Shown piece by piece: positions 9,100-17,962 of a stretch of 64,000 bases of DNA. Under the pieces are notes generated by a model. That model was not told the origin of the DNA, ran no database searches, and saw only the letters and a program-made list of their open reading frames with translations. This stretch comes from Emiliania huxleyi CCMP1516 (taxonomy: Eukaryota > Haptophyta > Isochrysidales > Noelaerhabdaceae), in assembly GCF_000372725.1 (NCBI RefSeq), contig NW_005196163.1, forward strand, positions 280,631-344,630, read 5' to 3'. The translations under genes were made by a program, and so were the position numbers. The first letter of the stretch is position 1, and each line of letters starts with the position of its first letter.

Positions 9100-10275
9100 A
9101 TGACCTCCATCGGCACCCACAGCGGCGCGTTCCAGGCCGACGAGGCGCTGGGCGTCTGGTTGCTCCGCAGGCTGCCGCAGTACAAGAGCGCGTCGCTCAC
9201 CCGCTCTCGCGACCCGGACGTGCTCAAGCCGCTCACCATCGTGATCGACGTCGCCGGGCTGTACGACCACGATCAGCTGCGCTACGACCACCACCAGCGC
9301 GGCTTCTTCGAGACCTTCGACGGCGAGAACAAGGCCGCCAGGGACGGCGGCCGGCCCGACGTCACCGGCCCAGATTCCGCGACGGGCGTCTTCAAGACCA
9401 AGCTCTCGGCGTCGGGGCTCGTGTACAAGCACTACGGCCGCGAGATCCTGTACGCGCTGCATCCCACCCTCCGCAGCAGCCCGGACGCGCTCGAGTGGGT
9501 CTACACCAAGATGTACCGCGACTTTATGGAGGGGCTCGACGCCAACGACAACGGGATCGAGATTGCGGACCAGGTGAGGTACAAGGACGGCACCTCGCTG
9601 CCGATGCGCGTCGCCAGGCTCAACTCAAGGTGGAACGAGCCGGCTGGCTCTGGCCCGACGGAGACGGAGCGCTTCGAGCAGGCCTCTGCGCTGTGCGGCT
9701 CCGAGTTTGGCGCGGCGCTCGAGTACATTGTCGAGTGCGAGCTGCCGGCGCGGTCGCTCGTCGAGGAGGCGCGCGCCGCGCTAGAAGACCGCCGGCGCCC
9801 CATCGCCCCTTCCCCACGTGCGCCTCGGCGCCGGGTGCCCGCCTCGCGCCGCGCCCAGCCCATGCCCATCCCACCCACCCCACCCCGCCCGCCTCTCGCG
9901 GAGCAGGCGCTGCAGGCGCGGCACTCGGTCCACCCCTGCGGCGAGGTGCTCTGCCTCAGCTCGGGCGGCTGCCCGTGGAAGACGCACCTGTACGAGCTCG
10001 AGCGCTCGCTCGGCGTCGAGCCGCTGGTCAAGTTTGTGCTCTACCCTGACACGGCGGGCATGTGGCGCGTGCAGGCGGTGACGGTCGAGGGCACCGCCTT
10101 CACCAACCGGCTCGGCCTGCTCGAGCCGTGGCGGGGTGTGCGGGACGCGGAGCTGGCTGCGAAGTGCGGCATCCCGGGCGCAAAGTTTGTGCACGCGTCC
10201 GGCTTCATCGGCGGGCACGAGACGAACGAAGGGGCGCTGCAAATGGCGCTCAAAACGATCGAGTCCTCCCGGTAA
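9100..10275 (+). CDS. MYG1: MYG1-family (DHH-like) exonuclease
   Basis: The ATG at 9100 starts MTSIGTHSGAFQADEALGVW, the usual first block of the family. Further blocks are TRSRDPDVLK, VIDVAGLYD, RYDHHQRGF (the DHH metal site), KTKLSASGLVYKHYG and, late, CPWKTHLYELE and FVHASGFIGGHETNEGA. The frame is open throughout, but a Pro/Arg-rich insert at 9769-9906 is not family-like and is best read as a GC-AG intron of 138 bp. Removing it gives VEEALQARHSVHPCGE, matching the family spacing. Mature length is then about 345 residues. Known role: 3'-5' RNA exonuclease coordinating nucleolar and mitochondrial RNA handling. No obvious organelle presequence is seen. Confidence 0.92.
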   Translation: MTSIGTHSGAFQADEALGVWLLRRLPQYKSASLTRSRDPDVLKPLTIVIDVAGLYDHDQLRYDHHQRGFFETFDGENKAARDGGRPDVTGPDSATGVFKTKLSASGLVYKHYGREILYALHPTLRSSPDALEWVYTKMYRDFMEGLDANDNGIEIADQVRYKDGTSLPMRVARLNSRWNEPAGSGPTETERFEQASALCGSEFGAALEYIVECELPARSLVEEARAALEDRRRPIAPSPRAPRRRVPASRRAQPMPIPPTPPRPPLAEQALQARHSVHPCGEVLCLSSGGCPWKTHLYELERSLGVEPLVKFVLYPDTAGMWRVQAVTVEGTAFTNRLGLLEPWRGVRDAELAAKCGIPGAKFVHASGFIGGHETNEGALQMALKTIESSR

Positions 10276-10861
10276 AGCTGAAGAGCGACGCGGCCGCCAC
10301 ACCGGTCACGCGGACGGTGCACGGTAGCCGTACTCTCTTTTCTGACGATAGTCTCTACTTTTATCTGTGCCGGCGGTGTCAGCTATATAGAGAAAGCAGT
10401 ACCAGTATCTGGTATGTGGTATCTCTACGTTCTCGGCACTCGGCGTCTCGGCCGTCTCGGCACTCGTGATGTCCCCTTTGCGATCGTCGGCGCGCAAACT
10501 GGCCCCGATGGATTGCGAGGTCCCGAGGACGGCCGCAGTCCGTCAACGGGGATCAATGGAGATTCGGACAGCACTTTCTTTGTTCGAGGGAAGAAATGCT
10601 CTGCTCGCTTTTCTGCCAGTGCCCGAGACGACGAGACAGTGAGATCGCGACCGAGCTCAAGAAAGAATCTCCGAGCTCCGGCCCATCCCCATACCCTCGG
10701 GCACTTGCCTGCGCCCTCACGCGCTAGCCCGCCCTGCCCCGCAAGATCTCACTCCATCCCGGCCTGCGGCATACATGCACCTCGGCACCCCCTTGCACGG
10801 AATCTGAGCGTGAGGGAATCTGCTGAGGGAGGGTGTATAGCATCGTCGGCTCAGTGATGGG
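10276..10861. other. Intergenic stretch without a supported gene
   Basis: Lies between MYG1 and the TA-flanked MITE. Open frames exist on the plus strand (for example from about 10414) but show no family resemblance, no phase-consistent introns and low-complexity Ser/Pro/Arg content typical of GC-rich noise. Confidence 0.4.
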
Positions 10862-11484
10862 TACAGTGGGTTGCGGGCATTAAGAAAGCGTCGCATTAAG
10901 AAACCACGCCGAGCGATTTCTGCAAAAATCTAAGAAACCACGGCGCGCCGCAGGCGCGGCTCCGAGAAAAGGCCAGACACGAGTGTGAACGGGAGCTCCC
11001 AGCTCGTCAAATGAAAATTTCTCTTCGCCTGCGCGGCGCGCGCACTTGGCATTTTGCAAGTCTGCGGTGTTCTGAGTGAGCGGTGTGGATGGAGGCGTGT
11101 GCGTCTTGAGCAAGGCTAGGGTGGACCATTAACAGGGGGGTTTCCAAAACTGCCTCATAACAGTTTCAAAACTGCCTGGTAGATATCTGGTTGGGTTTTT
11201 GGGCAGGGCGGTATCTGGCTGGTAACTGCCAGATACTTACTCGCGTGTCCCCGTGCCGTGAGCACCGCAGCCTACTGTCTGAATACGCGGAGCGAAGAAA
11301 ATTTTATACGGAATACGTCGCTTTTGGGAAAGTTTTTGGAATACGTTGGAATACCTACGTATTCCACCTCCCCCCCCTCACTCACAGGTACACACGTACA
11401 CTCGTACACTCGTACACTCGTACAGTCGTACACGCATGCAAGTACTCCTCAAATTCTGTGCGCAAGAGCCGGCGGCTCCTGTCC

Positions 11485-11886
11485 CTATTCTATGCAGAGC
11501 ACCCAGCCGGGGCGGCCGCCGTAGTCCTCGGCCCAAACGTAGCCGTTTCCGTTCACTAGGGGTGGTGCGTTTTCGGCCGCAACCTCCTCGGTCATGCCTT
11601 CGGTGTCGCAGTGGTCGGTGGTGGTCCCACCGTCGGTCGTCAAGCCGAGCGCGACGCGCTCCTTGTGAGCCGCAAGCCATGCTGCAATTGATGCGTCGGC
11701 TCGCGCACTTGCTGCGTCCTGGCGCTTGTTGAAGTCTGCCGCCGCCTTCTGCCACTGCCGCTGCCGCAGCGCCCGCAGCCGCTGCACGGTCTCGTTGGTC
11801 AGCAGCGTCTTCGACTGGCGGTCCTCAATCACGTCGGCCTGCACACGCAAGTACCAAGCAGCCGCAGCCGCTTGAGGGCCTGTCAT
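11485..11886 (-). CDS. Small accessory ORF of the hAT element, divergent from the transposase
   Basis: 133 residues from ATG 11886. No known domain. The first two thirds are predicted helical and charged (VIEDRQSKTLLTNETVQRLR, then RQWQKAAADFNKRQDAASAR), resembling a coiled-coil or small DNA-binding fold; the C-terminal third is acidic and ends with WAEDYGGRPGWVLCIE. It lies wholly between the left terminal repeat and the transposase gene and is head-to-head with it, so the two probably share a bidirectional promoter. Possible roles (inferred only): a transposition cofactor, a repressor or a nuclear-localisation partner, as in two-gene DNA transposons. It could also be a captured host exon. 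Confidence 0.6.
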   Translation of the reverse strand: MTGPQAAAAAWYLRVQADVIEDRQSKTLLTNETVQRLRALRQRQWQKAAADFNKRQDAASARADASIAAWLAAHKERVALGLTTDGGTTTDHCDTEGMTEEVAAENAPPLVNGNGYVWAEDYGGRPGWVLCIE

Positions 11887-12105
11887 GCTTGCGCCAACTG
11901 ACCAGCTGTCGCTCGCGGTCGAAGGAAAAACACAAGAAAAAAGAGGGAGCTGAATACCATTCTAGAGCTGTTTGGGAATACGTGGAATACGTACCATTCT
12001 AGAGCTGTTTTGGAATACGTGGAATACGTATTCAGACAGTAGGCACCGCAGACGTAACTGTGAACCCAAACCTCGGGTTAACCTCGCACCTTTCGGGGAA
12101 GCGTC

Positions 12106-14175
12106 ATGGGGAAGCGTGGTCCTGCCCCGAAGAAGCCGCCGCCGCCGCCGAAGCCAAAGCCGCAGGGCACGGGCGGCAAAAAGCGCACGCCGACGAGCGC
12201 CTTCGACCCGGCGGCCGGCAAGGACGTCTACGAGCCGGAGAGAATCATCGCGCAGCGCCTCGCGAAAGGTGGCATCACGCAGTACAACGTGAAGTGGGCC
12301 GGCTTCGAGAATAAGGACAACACGTGGGAGCCCATCGAGCATCTCGCCGGCTGCGAGGATATGATCGCGGAGTTCAAGGAGCGCGAGAAGACGCGCATCT
12401 CGCAGCTCGAAGCCGCCGCAGAGGCGAAGCGCAAGGAGAAGGAGGATGCGGCTGCGAAGGCGGCAGCGGATGCTGCTGAGGCGGCGGCGGCGGCTCGTGT
12501 GGCAGCAGCTGAGGCGGGGCAGCGGCGCTCGCCGCGCAAGCAGGCTGAAACGGCCGCGGCGGAGGTGACCGAGGTGCCCCCTGCAGCCGTCAAGCAGGAG
12601 GGCTCCAAGCGCACGGCGCCAGTATGGACTGCCTTCGACACGACGGGGGCGCCTGCGGGTAAGGCGTGCTGCAAGCTGTGGAAGGACAACAAGGAGGAGA
12701 ACGGCGTGTGCGGGACGCCCATCTCGATTGCCGGCGGGCCGACGGCGATGTGGAACCACGTGATGTTCAAGCACCCCGAGGACTACATCCGCCTGAAGCC
12801 AGCAGGCGAGCCGCTTAATGTGAAGGTGGACCCGCAGTCGAAGATGAATGCGCTGCCGGCAGCGCATCGCGACGCCATCCACAAGGCGCACGCGCGCTGG
12901 CTTTGCAAGCGCAAGCGCCCGCTCTCGCTGCCCGAGGACGAGGAGTACCACGATGTGTGGCACGTCGCGATGCGCGGCGCGTACACGCCGCCCGACCACA
13001 AGATCATCATGTCGAACGTGCTCATCCTCTCAGGCGAGGGCAAGAAGAAGCTGTTTGACATCAACACGTCGCTGCGCGCCGAGGGCATCAAGCCGGCGAT
13101 GGCCGGCGATATCTGGTCCGACCGCGGCGTCTCGCTGCTCGGCCTCTGCGAGTACTACATGAGCGCCGAGTGGACCATCGAGCAGCTCGTGCTCGCGGCG
13201 ACGCCGTTCTCCGAGCGGCACACGGGCGAGGCGATCGACGAGAAGACGCGCTCCGCGTGCGTCGCCGCCGGCCTCTCGAGCGACGTCTTCTCGACCGTCT
13301 TCTTCCCCGTCTCCGACAATGCGTCCAACATGAAGAACGGCTGGTCGGGCTTCGGCCGCGGGCCGTGCTGCGTGCACACGGGCCAGCTCTCGGTGCACGT
13401 CTTCCTCGGTCACGAGGCGATCAAGCCGACGCGCGACAAGGAGCACGGCATCGTCGCCCACTTCTCGCACGCGACGGGCGTCGACGGCCTCGGTGCGCTG
13501 CACGGATGCCAGCGCGAGTGCAACCTGCCCGAGCACCACCCCGTCAAGGACAACGACACGCGCTGGAGCTCGGGCCACGACCAGATGGAGTTCTTCCGCG
13601 TGCAGCAGCGTGCCGTGCAGCTCTATGACGTCAACCACGCGCGCAAGGCGGGCCACGCGTACCGCCAGCACCAGATGGGTCTGGAGGACTGGCGCATCAA
13701 CCAGGAGAGCGTCGCGGTGCTGCAGCCGATCGCGGACTGGACGCAGCACATGCAGGGCACGAAGTATCCCACGCTGCCGCTCGTGCTGCCGACGGTCTAC
13801 GGCCTGATCGACGGGATGGCGCCCGAGACCGCACTCACACTCGACTTCCCTGGCGCGCACGCGTACGACCTCGAGCCCGAGGAGATGCACCAGGGCGTGC
13901 TCTCGGCGCGCACGGCGATGCACGGCGACTGGGTCTCGCGCTGGATCACCAACCTGCCCGACGAGACGAAGCGCACGTACGCCATCGCCACCCTCCTCCA
14001 CCCGTGCTTCAAGTCGTACGACTTCATCGACGAGTACGCCTTCGTCCCCTCGAGCGACAAGTCGTGGGCGCTGCGCGAGCTGCGCACGGAGTGGTCGACG
14101 GTGTGGAAGCCGCGGCCCAAGCCCACACCCGTGGTCGCCGATGGCGCGCCTGGTGGCAGCGGCGAGCCGATGCCG

Positions 14176-14242
<67 letters not shown>

Positions 14243-14601
14243 AGCCACCGGCGGAGCCGCCGACGAAGAAGCGGAAGGTGAGCCTTGGCAACCTGCTCGG
14301 CAAGGTCAAGAAGGAGAAGAAGGACGACAAGCCAACGCCGGAGATCGACGAGCTCGAGCAGTACCTGGCCGACCCTGAGGAGCCGGACATCGAGGTGGAC
14401 GTGCTCGCGTGGTGGAAGGCGAAGGAGACCAAGTGGCCGGCACTCGCGAAGATGGTCAAGCAGTACTTCGCTGCACCCGCCTCCTCCGCCGGCGTCGAGC
14501 GCGTCTTCTCCGCGGCGGGCAAGATGCACGGCGACCTGCAGAAGTCGGCCAAGGACTCGACGCTCGAGCACTCGCTCTTCGCCGCGTTCAACACGGAGTG
14601 A
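12106..14601 (+). CDS. hAT-family transposase with N-terminal chromodomain
   Basis: 831 residues, one exon. After a basic Pro-rich head there is a chromodomain at about 42-90 (YEPERIIAQRL, YNVKWAGF, NTWEPIEHL, with the aromatic cage positions filled), then an Ala/Glu coiled coil (about 95-145), a BED-like Cys/His region (about 170-225; CCKLW, CGTP, WNHVMFKH), and the hAT RNase-H-like core: DIWSDRG (first Asp), FPVSDNASNM (second Asp), and the C-terminal dimerisation block with ASSAGVERVFSAAGKM (Glu). A hinge of (AP)n coded by a GCGCCC hexamer run (about 14170-14240) and a PTKKRKV nuclear signal precede the last block. All three catalytic acids appear present and the frame is intact. Inference: the chromodomain steers integration to methylated-histone chromatin. 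Confidence 0.93.
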
Positions 14602-15041
14602 GAGAGAGCTGCATGTGGTTGGTAATGGGCTGTTATCTGGTATAAGGTGGTGTTTTGGTGGCAACCAGATAGTGTTAACTCATTCAAAACCACCAGTTAG
14701 TGCCTGTTAACTAGTTATCTTGTTATCTGGTTCATCCCCACCCTAGCCTTGGTCTTGAGTCGGTGGCAGACTGGCTGGCGGCATCGGATCCGGGACCGCA
14801 GCTCACCTCTTCCGACTATCCGGGGCCGGCTCTGACCTTTGACCCACCTTGATTGAGTGCCCCGGCCGAAGTTAAGAAACCACGGCGTGGGGTGGGTGAG
14901 GGGTGTGGAAAGGCTTAGAAACGGCGGCGTGCCGCGCAATCCTGTTTTCTTAATGCCCGCAACCCACTGTATCCCTTGCACCGCGCGTCCTAGCACCTAG
15001 GTGATCTTCAGGAATCTCAAGAGAGGGGCGCTAAATTACCT

Positions 15042-15260
15042 GTGTTAGTGCCAGTGCGCGCCAGTCCCGTGCCCATTAAAAAAGAAAGACAGAACCGACA
15101 AACCACGAGGGATGGGGGAGGAGGGCAGGGCCCCGTGCCCAGTGTCGTGCGAGGACACGCTTTGAAATTCTCTTTTTGTGTACCTGTGTTAGTGCCAGTG
15201 CGCGCCAGTACCGTGCCCAGTGTTGTCCGAGGGTTCGTTAGTAAAATTCTCTTTTTTCTG
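15042..15260 (+). promoter_or_regulatory. Tandem copies of a shared upstream motif ahead of SPC3
   Basis: A block CTGTGTTAGTGCCAGTGCGC occurs twice (about 15041 and 15183). Each copy leads into CCAGT-CCGTGCCC, and the copies at 15135-15172 and 15213-15250 continue as CCCAGTGTYGTSCGAG, a spacer of about 8-12 bases, then AAATTCTC. The second copy ends about 69 bases before the SPC3 start. The same order of blocks lies upstream of three other predicted genes in this window (43014-43053, minus 28100-28136, minus 33722-33770), which argues for a promoter or 5' leader element and not a random repeat. Confidence 0.55.
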
Positions 15261-15319
15261 ACACTGGTACCAGGCGCTGCTCTCTCGGGCGGCGTTTGCT
15301 CGCTCAGTGTGGGGTTCTC

Positions 15320-15974
15320 ATGCACAGGTTCGCGCCCGGCCCGCTGCGGCCGTTAGGCGCCCGCTCACAGCCACCGGCGCCCCGTCCTGTAGCTTTTGGC
15401 AGCGGCTGAATGCGCTCTTCTTCTACACGCTCTCGTGTCTGGGCGCTTTTGCCTTCTTGGCAGCTGCGACGACATACTTCCACGAGGCCGAGCCCCGGGT
15501 CTCCCTGCAGCTGGAGCGAATCATGCTGTGAGCGCACGTCCCGCGTCCCATGACACGCGCGGCGCGGCGCTTGCCGACGCCGCTGCACCGCCACCCCATC
15601 GTAGGAGGAGGATTCAGAGCGCCGGTCACGACCAAGCGATCCTGAGTCTGGCGATCGACGCGGACCTGCGCTCGGTCTTCAACTGGAACGTCAAGCAGCT
15701 GTTCGTGTACGTCACCGCCGAGTACGAGACCCAGGCGAACGTCCTCAACCAGGTCGTCGTCTGGGACTCCGTCATCTCGGAGCCCGAGCAGGCGCACATC
15801 AAATCGGACCTGGTGGTGAACAAGTACTCGCTCACCGACCAGGGCTTCGGCCTCCGAGACAACGAGGTCAAGCTCGTCCTCAACTGGAACACAGTGCCGG
15901 CGACGGGCTTGCTGACCCTCTCGCACGCGTTTGACCAGATCCACACCTTCCAGGTCCCCGCGACCTATGCCTAG
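15320..15974 (+). CDS. SPC3: Signal peptidase complex subunit 3 (SPC22/23)
   Basis: Three exons: 15320-15327, 15393-15527, 15605-15974, giving 170 residues. The tiny first exon codes for only MHS (split codon), and splicing yields MHSFWQRLNALFFYTLSC, an excellent match to the family start; both introns are GT-AG. One N-terminal membrane span (about 10-32) is followed by EPRVSLQLERIM, then the lumenal core ADLRSVFNWNVKQLFVYVTA, EYETQANVLNQVVVWD, YSLTDQGFGLRDNEVKL and LNWNTVPATGLL. Known: a type II ER membrane protein that supports the catalytic SEC11 subunit of signal peptidase. Length is close to the family norm (about 170-180). A conserved upstream motif ends about 70 bases before the ATG. 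Confidence 0.93.
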
Positions 15975-16056
15975 TTTCGCCGCTTGCCCTCTAGGCGTGG
16001 GGGTATTTTTTCTTTTAACCTGAAACCGGGGCCGGCGGTTCTCGCTTCTTTCGGTC

Positions 16057-17523
16057 ATGTCGGACGACGACTCGTCGTCGGCCGAGTCGTGGGACTCTGG
16101 CTCTCAGCACTCTGGGTCAGGTGCGCCGGGCAGCAGCGCAGACCTGCTCTGCGGCTCTCAACGCGTTGCTGTGCTTCTCGTGCTTGGTGGAGCCAGCCCG
16201 TCGACACTCGGCGCTTCCGCTCGCCGCACCCTCTCGCGCAAGGTCCTCTCACGCCTCTCTCTCTGCGGTCTGCGGCTCTCGGAGACTTCCGAGACCGTGG
16301 CGCTCAGCACGGCGTGCTGGGCGAGCGAGACGCAATCGGCCGCTCCGAGCGGCGGCGGCGGCGGGGAGTGCAGTGCTGCTTGTTGGGAGGACGGGCCTGC
16401 AGCGCTCGCCGAATGGCTTGCCGTCTGCCGCTCGTGGGTCGCAAGTAGCAGCAGCCGCAACCAGCGGCACGCCACAGCGGTGCGAGGCGCCCTCGAGTCG
16501 GCTCTGGCGGCCCTTACGGCGGCAGCGGGGGGCGAGGCGCCGCTCGTTATGGTGGCGCTCGGCCCCGCCTCGGTGCCAGCGCTCTTTCACATCGAAGCGA
16601 TGCAGCGCGCGGCGGCAGCGGCGACGAACACGGGTGGCAGCGGCCGAACAGACTGCGGTGCTCGTGCCTCTGGCGAGGGTGGCAGCTATCGCAGTGAAGC
16701 CCGGGAGGAGAGGATCTCGTCGGCGCTCGAACGCGGTGAGACGATTGCAGCCGTCTACACGCTCGGCTGTCCCTTGCCGCTGCACGCTGCCACTGCGAGT
16801 GGCGCCTCCCCCGCCGCCTCTGCCGCCGGCGCTGCAGCGCCTTCGGTGCCGTCGATCGCGGTGCCGTCTCCGGCCTTGCTGTTGCGCCGGCCACAGCTGG
16901 GGGAGAAGCCGCCCTCGCTGAGGGGGCTGGACCCTGGCCTCGGCTGGACAAACTTGTACCACGCCGGAGACCCGCTCGGGTACCCTCTCGCGCCGGTGCT
17001 GCCGCGAAAGGCGGCCGTGCAGGACAGGCTAGTCCGGCTGCGTCCCGTGCACGCCACAGCCGAGGGGCGCTGGGGCGGGAGCGCAACGTACCTCTCGCGC
17101 GCCGCGTCTCGCTCCGTCGCCTCGCCGCTGGCCCACGCGCTCGTGCAGCTGTGGCTCGCGACCAACCCGGACGTGGCCGCTGCGCTCGACCTGTCGCCCT
17201 TGCATGCTCATCGCGAGCATCGCTCTCGCGCACGCGGTGTCCTGACAAAGCACGCCGCAGCGGCTTCGGCAGCGGCCGCTCGCACGCGCTCTCGCCTCAA
17301 CTCGGTGGCCACCCACTACGCCTCCTCGCTCGTCGAAAGGTCTGCGACGATGGGGAGGGAAGCTTCGGTGGGACGCAAGCCTGGCGCTGTGGCGGTGGCG
17401 GGCGCTGCGGCAGGTGCGGAGAGGGTCGCCGCTGGCGCCGTTTCCGCCGCACGCTTGGCCGGCTCTGCTACCGCCCGCTCCTTCGCGAACATGAAGCCGC
17501 GACAGGGCAAGGACAAGGTTTGA
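16057..17523 (+). CDS. Putative alpha/beta-hydrolase (lipase-like) protein
   Basis: 488 residues in one open frame from MSDDDSSSAESWDSGS. After an acidic Ser-rich head there is a hydrophobic strand VAVLLVLGG, a long Ala-rich middle, then ETIAAVYTLGCPLPLHAA and WTNLYHAGDPLGYPLAPVLP, which resemble the late strands of lipase-like proteins where a Gly-Cys/Ser-Pro-Leu turn and a WxNxY-DPxxYPLxP motif position the catalytic acid. A classical GxSxG nucleophile elbow is not clear (ALGPASVPA is the nearest). The C-terminal 120 residues are an Ala/Arg-rich amphipathic stretch that might coat lipid. A GT near 16120 could start a short intron. Function is therefore tentative. Confidence 0.5.
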   Translation: MSDDDSSSAESWDSGSQHSGSGAPGSSADLLCGSQRVAVLLVLGGASPSTLGASARRTLSRKVLSRLSLCGLRLSETSETVALSTACWASETQSAAPSGGGGGECSAACWEDGPAALAEWLAVCRSWVASSSSRNQRHATAVRGALESALAALTAAAGGEAPLVMVALGPASVPALFHIEAMQRAAAAATNTGGSGRTDCGARASGEGGSYRSEAREERISSALERGETIAAVYTLGCPLPLHAATASGASPAASAAGAAAPSVPSIAVPSPALLLRRPQLGEKPPSLRGLDPGLGWTNLYHAGDPLGYPLAPVLPRKAAVQDRLVRLRPVHATAEGRWGGSATYLSRAASRSVASPLAHALVQLWLATNPDVAAALDLSPLHAHREHRSRARGVLTKHAAAASAAAARTRSRLNSVATHYASSLVERSATMGREASVGRKPGAVAVAGAAAGAERVAAGAVSAARLAGSATARSFANMKPRQGKDKV

Positions 17524-17962
17524 GACGGCGGCGCGCGACGGTTGCCGCCGCGTGAATGCTACTGAGCATTGCGTGTGGAAGCGTGTGACGTTATTTCGCG
17601 TTTGGGGACCCCGCGCACAGTCCCGCACACATCCCGGGTGCGCACGCACGTCCCTGCCGCCCGCTGCAGTTTCTCGTTTTCTCAAACGCCAGAGTCGCAG
17701 AGTCTCACAGAGGGTGTGACCGACGACTCGACAGTGTCGATCGGGACAGTTTTCGCCACGCCCCACGCTCGCTCCGCCGAGATGTGAGAATACTGCGACA
17801 CGCATGAAGACGACGCGCGCGCACGGTAGAGGGTTGGCAGGAGCAGCGGTCTCGACGAACGCGACGCGAAAACCCACCCCAAAACGCGAGGAGGCCGCCA
17901 CTGTCTCCCAGCGCCGACGTTCCCACGGCTGCCTTACGACTGTACAGATCGCGACGCGCCGC
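17524..17962. other. Convergent intergenic region
   Basis: About 440 bases between the 3' ends of the hydrolase-like gene (plus) and the ABCF gene (minus). No gene, hairpin or repeat was recognised. Confidence 0.5.

Larger units (their letters stand above)
11111..14751 (+). mobile_element. Complete hAT DNA transposon with chromodomain transposase and a divergent small ORF
   Basis: 3,641 bp. Terminal inverted repeats CAAGGCTAGGGTGG (11111-11124) and its reverse complement (14738-14751) are perfect over 14 bp. The host sequence GTCTTGAG is duplicated exactly on both sides (11103-11110 and 14752-14759), the 8-bp target duplication diagnostic of hAT elements. Subterminal TATCTGGT / ACCAGATA copies occur near both ends, plausible transposase-binding sites. 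Inside are two ORFs reading away from a shared interval at 11887-12105, which holds two tandem copies of a block of about 37 bp including TTCTAGAGCTGTTT and GGAATACGT. Perfect duplication, perfect ends and an open 831-codon transposase point to recent insertion and possible activity. Confidence 0.95.
10864..14969. mobile_element. TA-flanked MITE (Tc1/mariner-like ends) interrupted by a hAT transposon
   Basis: The left end CAGTGGGTTGCGGGCATTAA (inverted repeat continuing to 10887) is perfectly mirrored at the right end (14946-14969), 24 bp in all. Each end is flanked by TA (10862-10863 and 14970-14971), the target duplication expected of the Tc1/mariner/pogo group. Without the 3.65-kb hAT insertion the element is about 450 bp and has no coding capacity, so it is a non-autonomous MITE. 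It also contains internal TTAAGAAACC-type repeats. A second copy of the family with the same terminal GGGCATTAAGAA block lies at 21665-22040. The nesting shows the MITE is older than the hAT insertion. Confidence 0.88.

Noticed and set aside
10414-10857. 147-codon plus-strand ORF
   Set aside because: Low-complexity Arg/Ser/Pro content and no family resemblance.
13030-14664. 544-codon minus-strand ORF opposite the transposase
   Set aside because: Antisense shadow of the GC-rich transposase gene.
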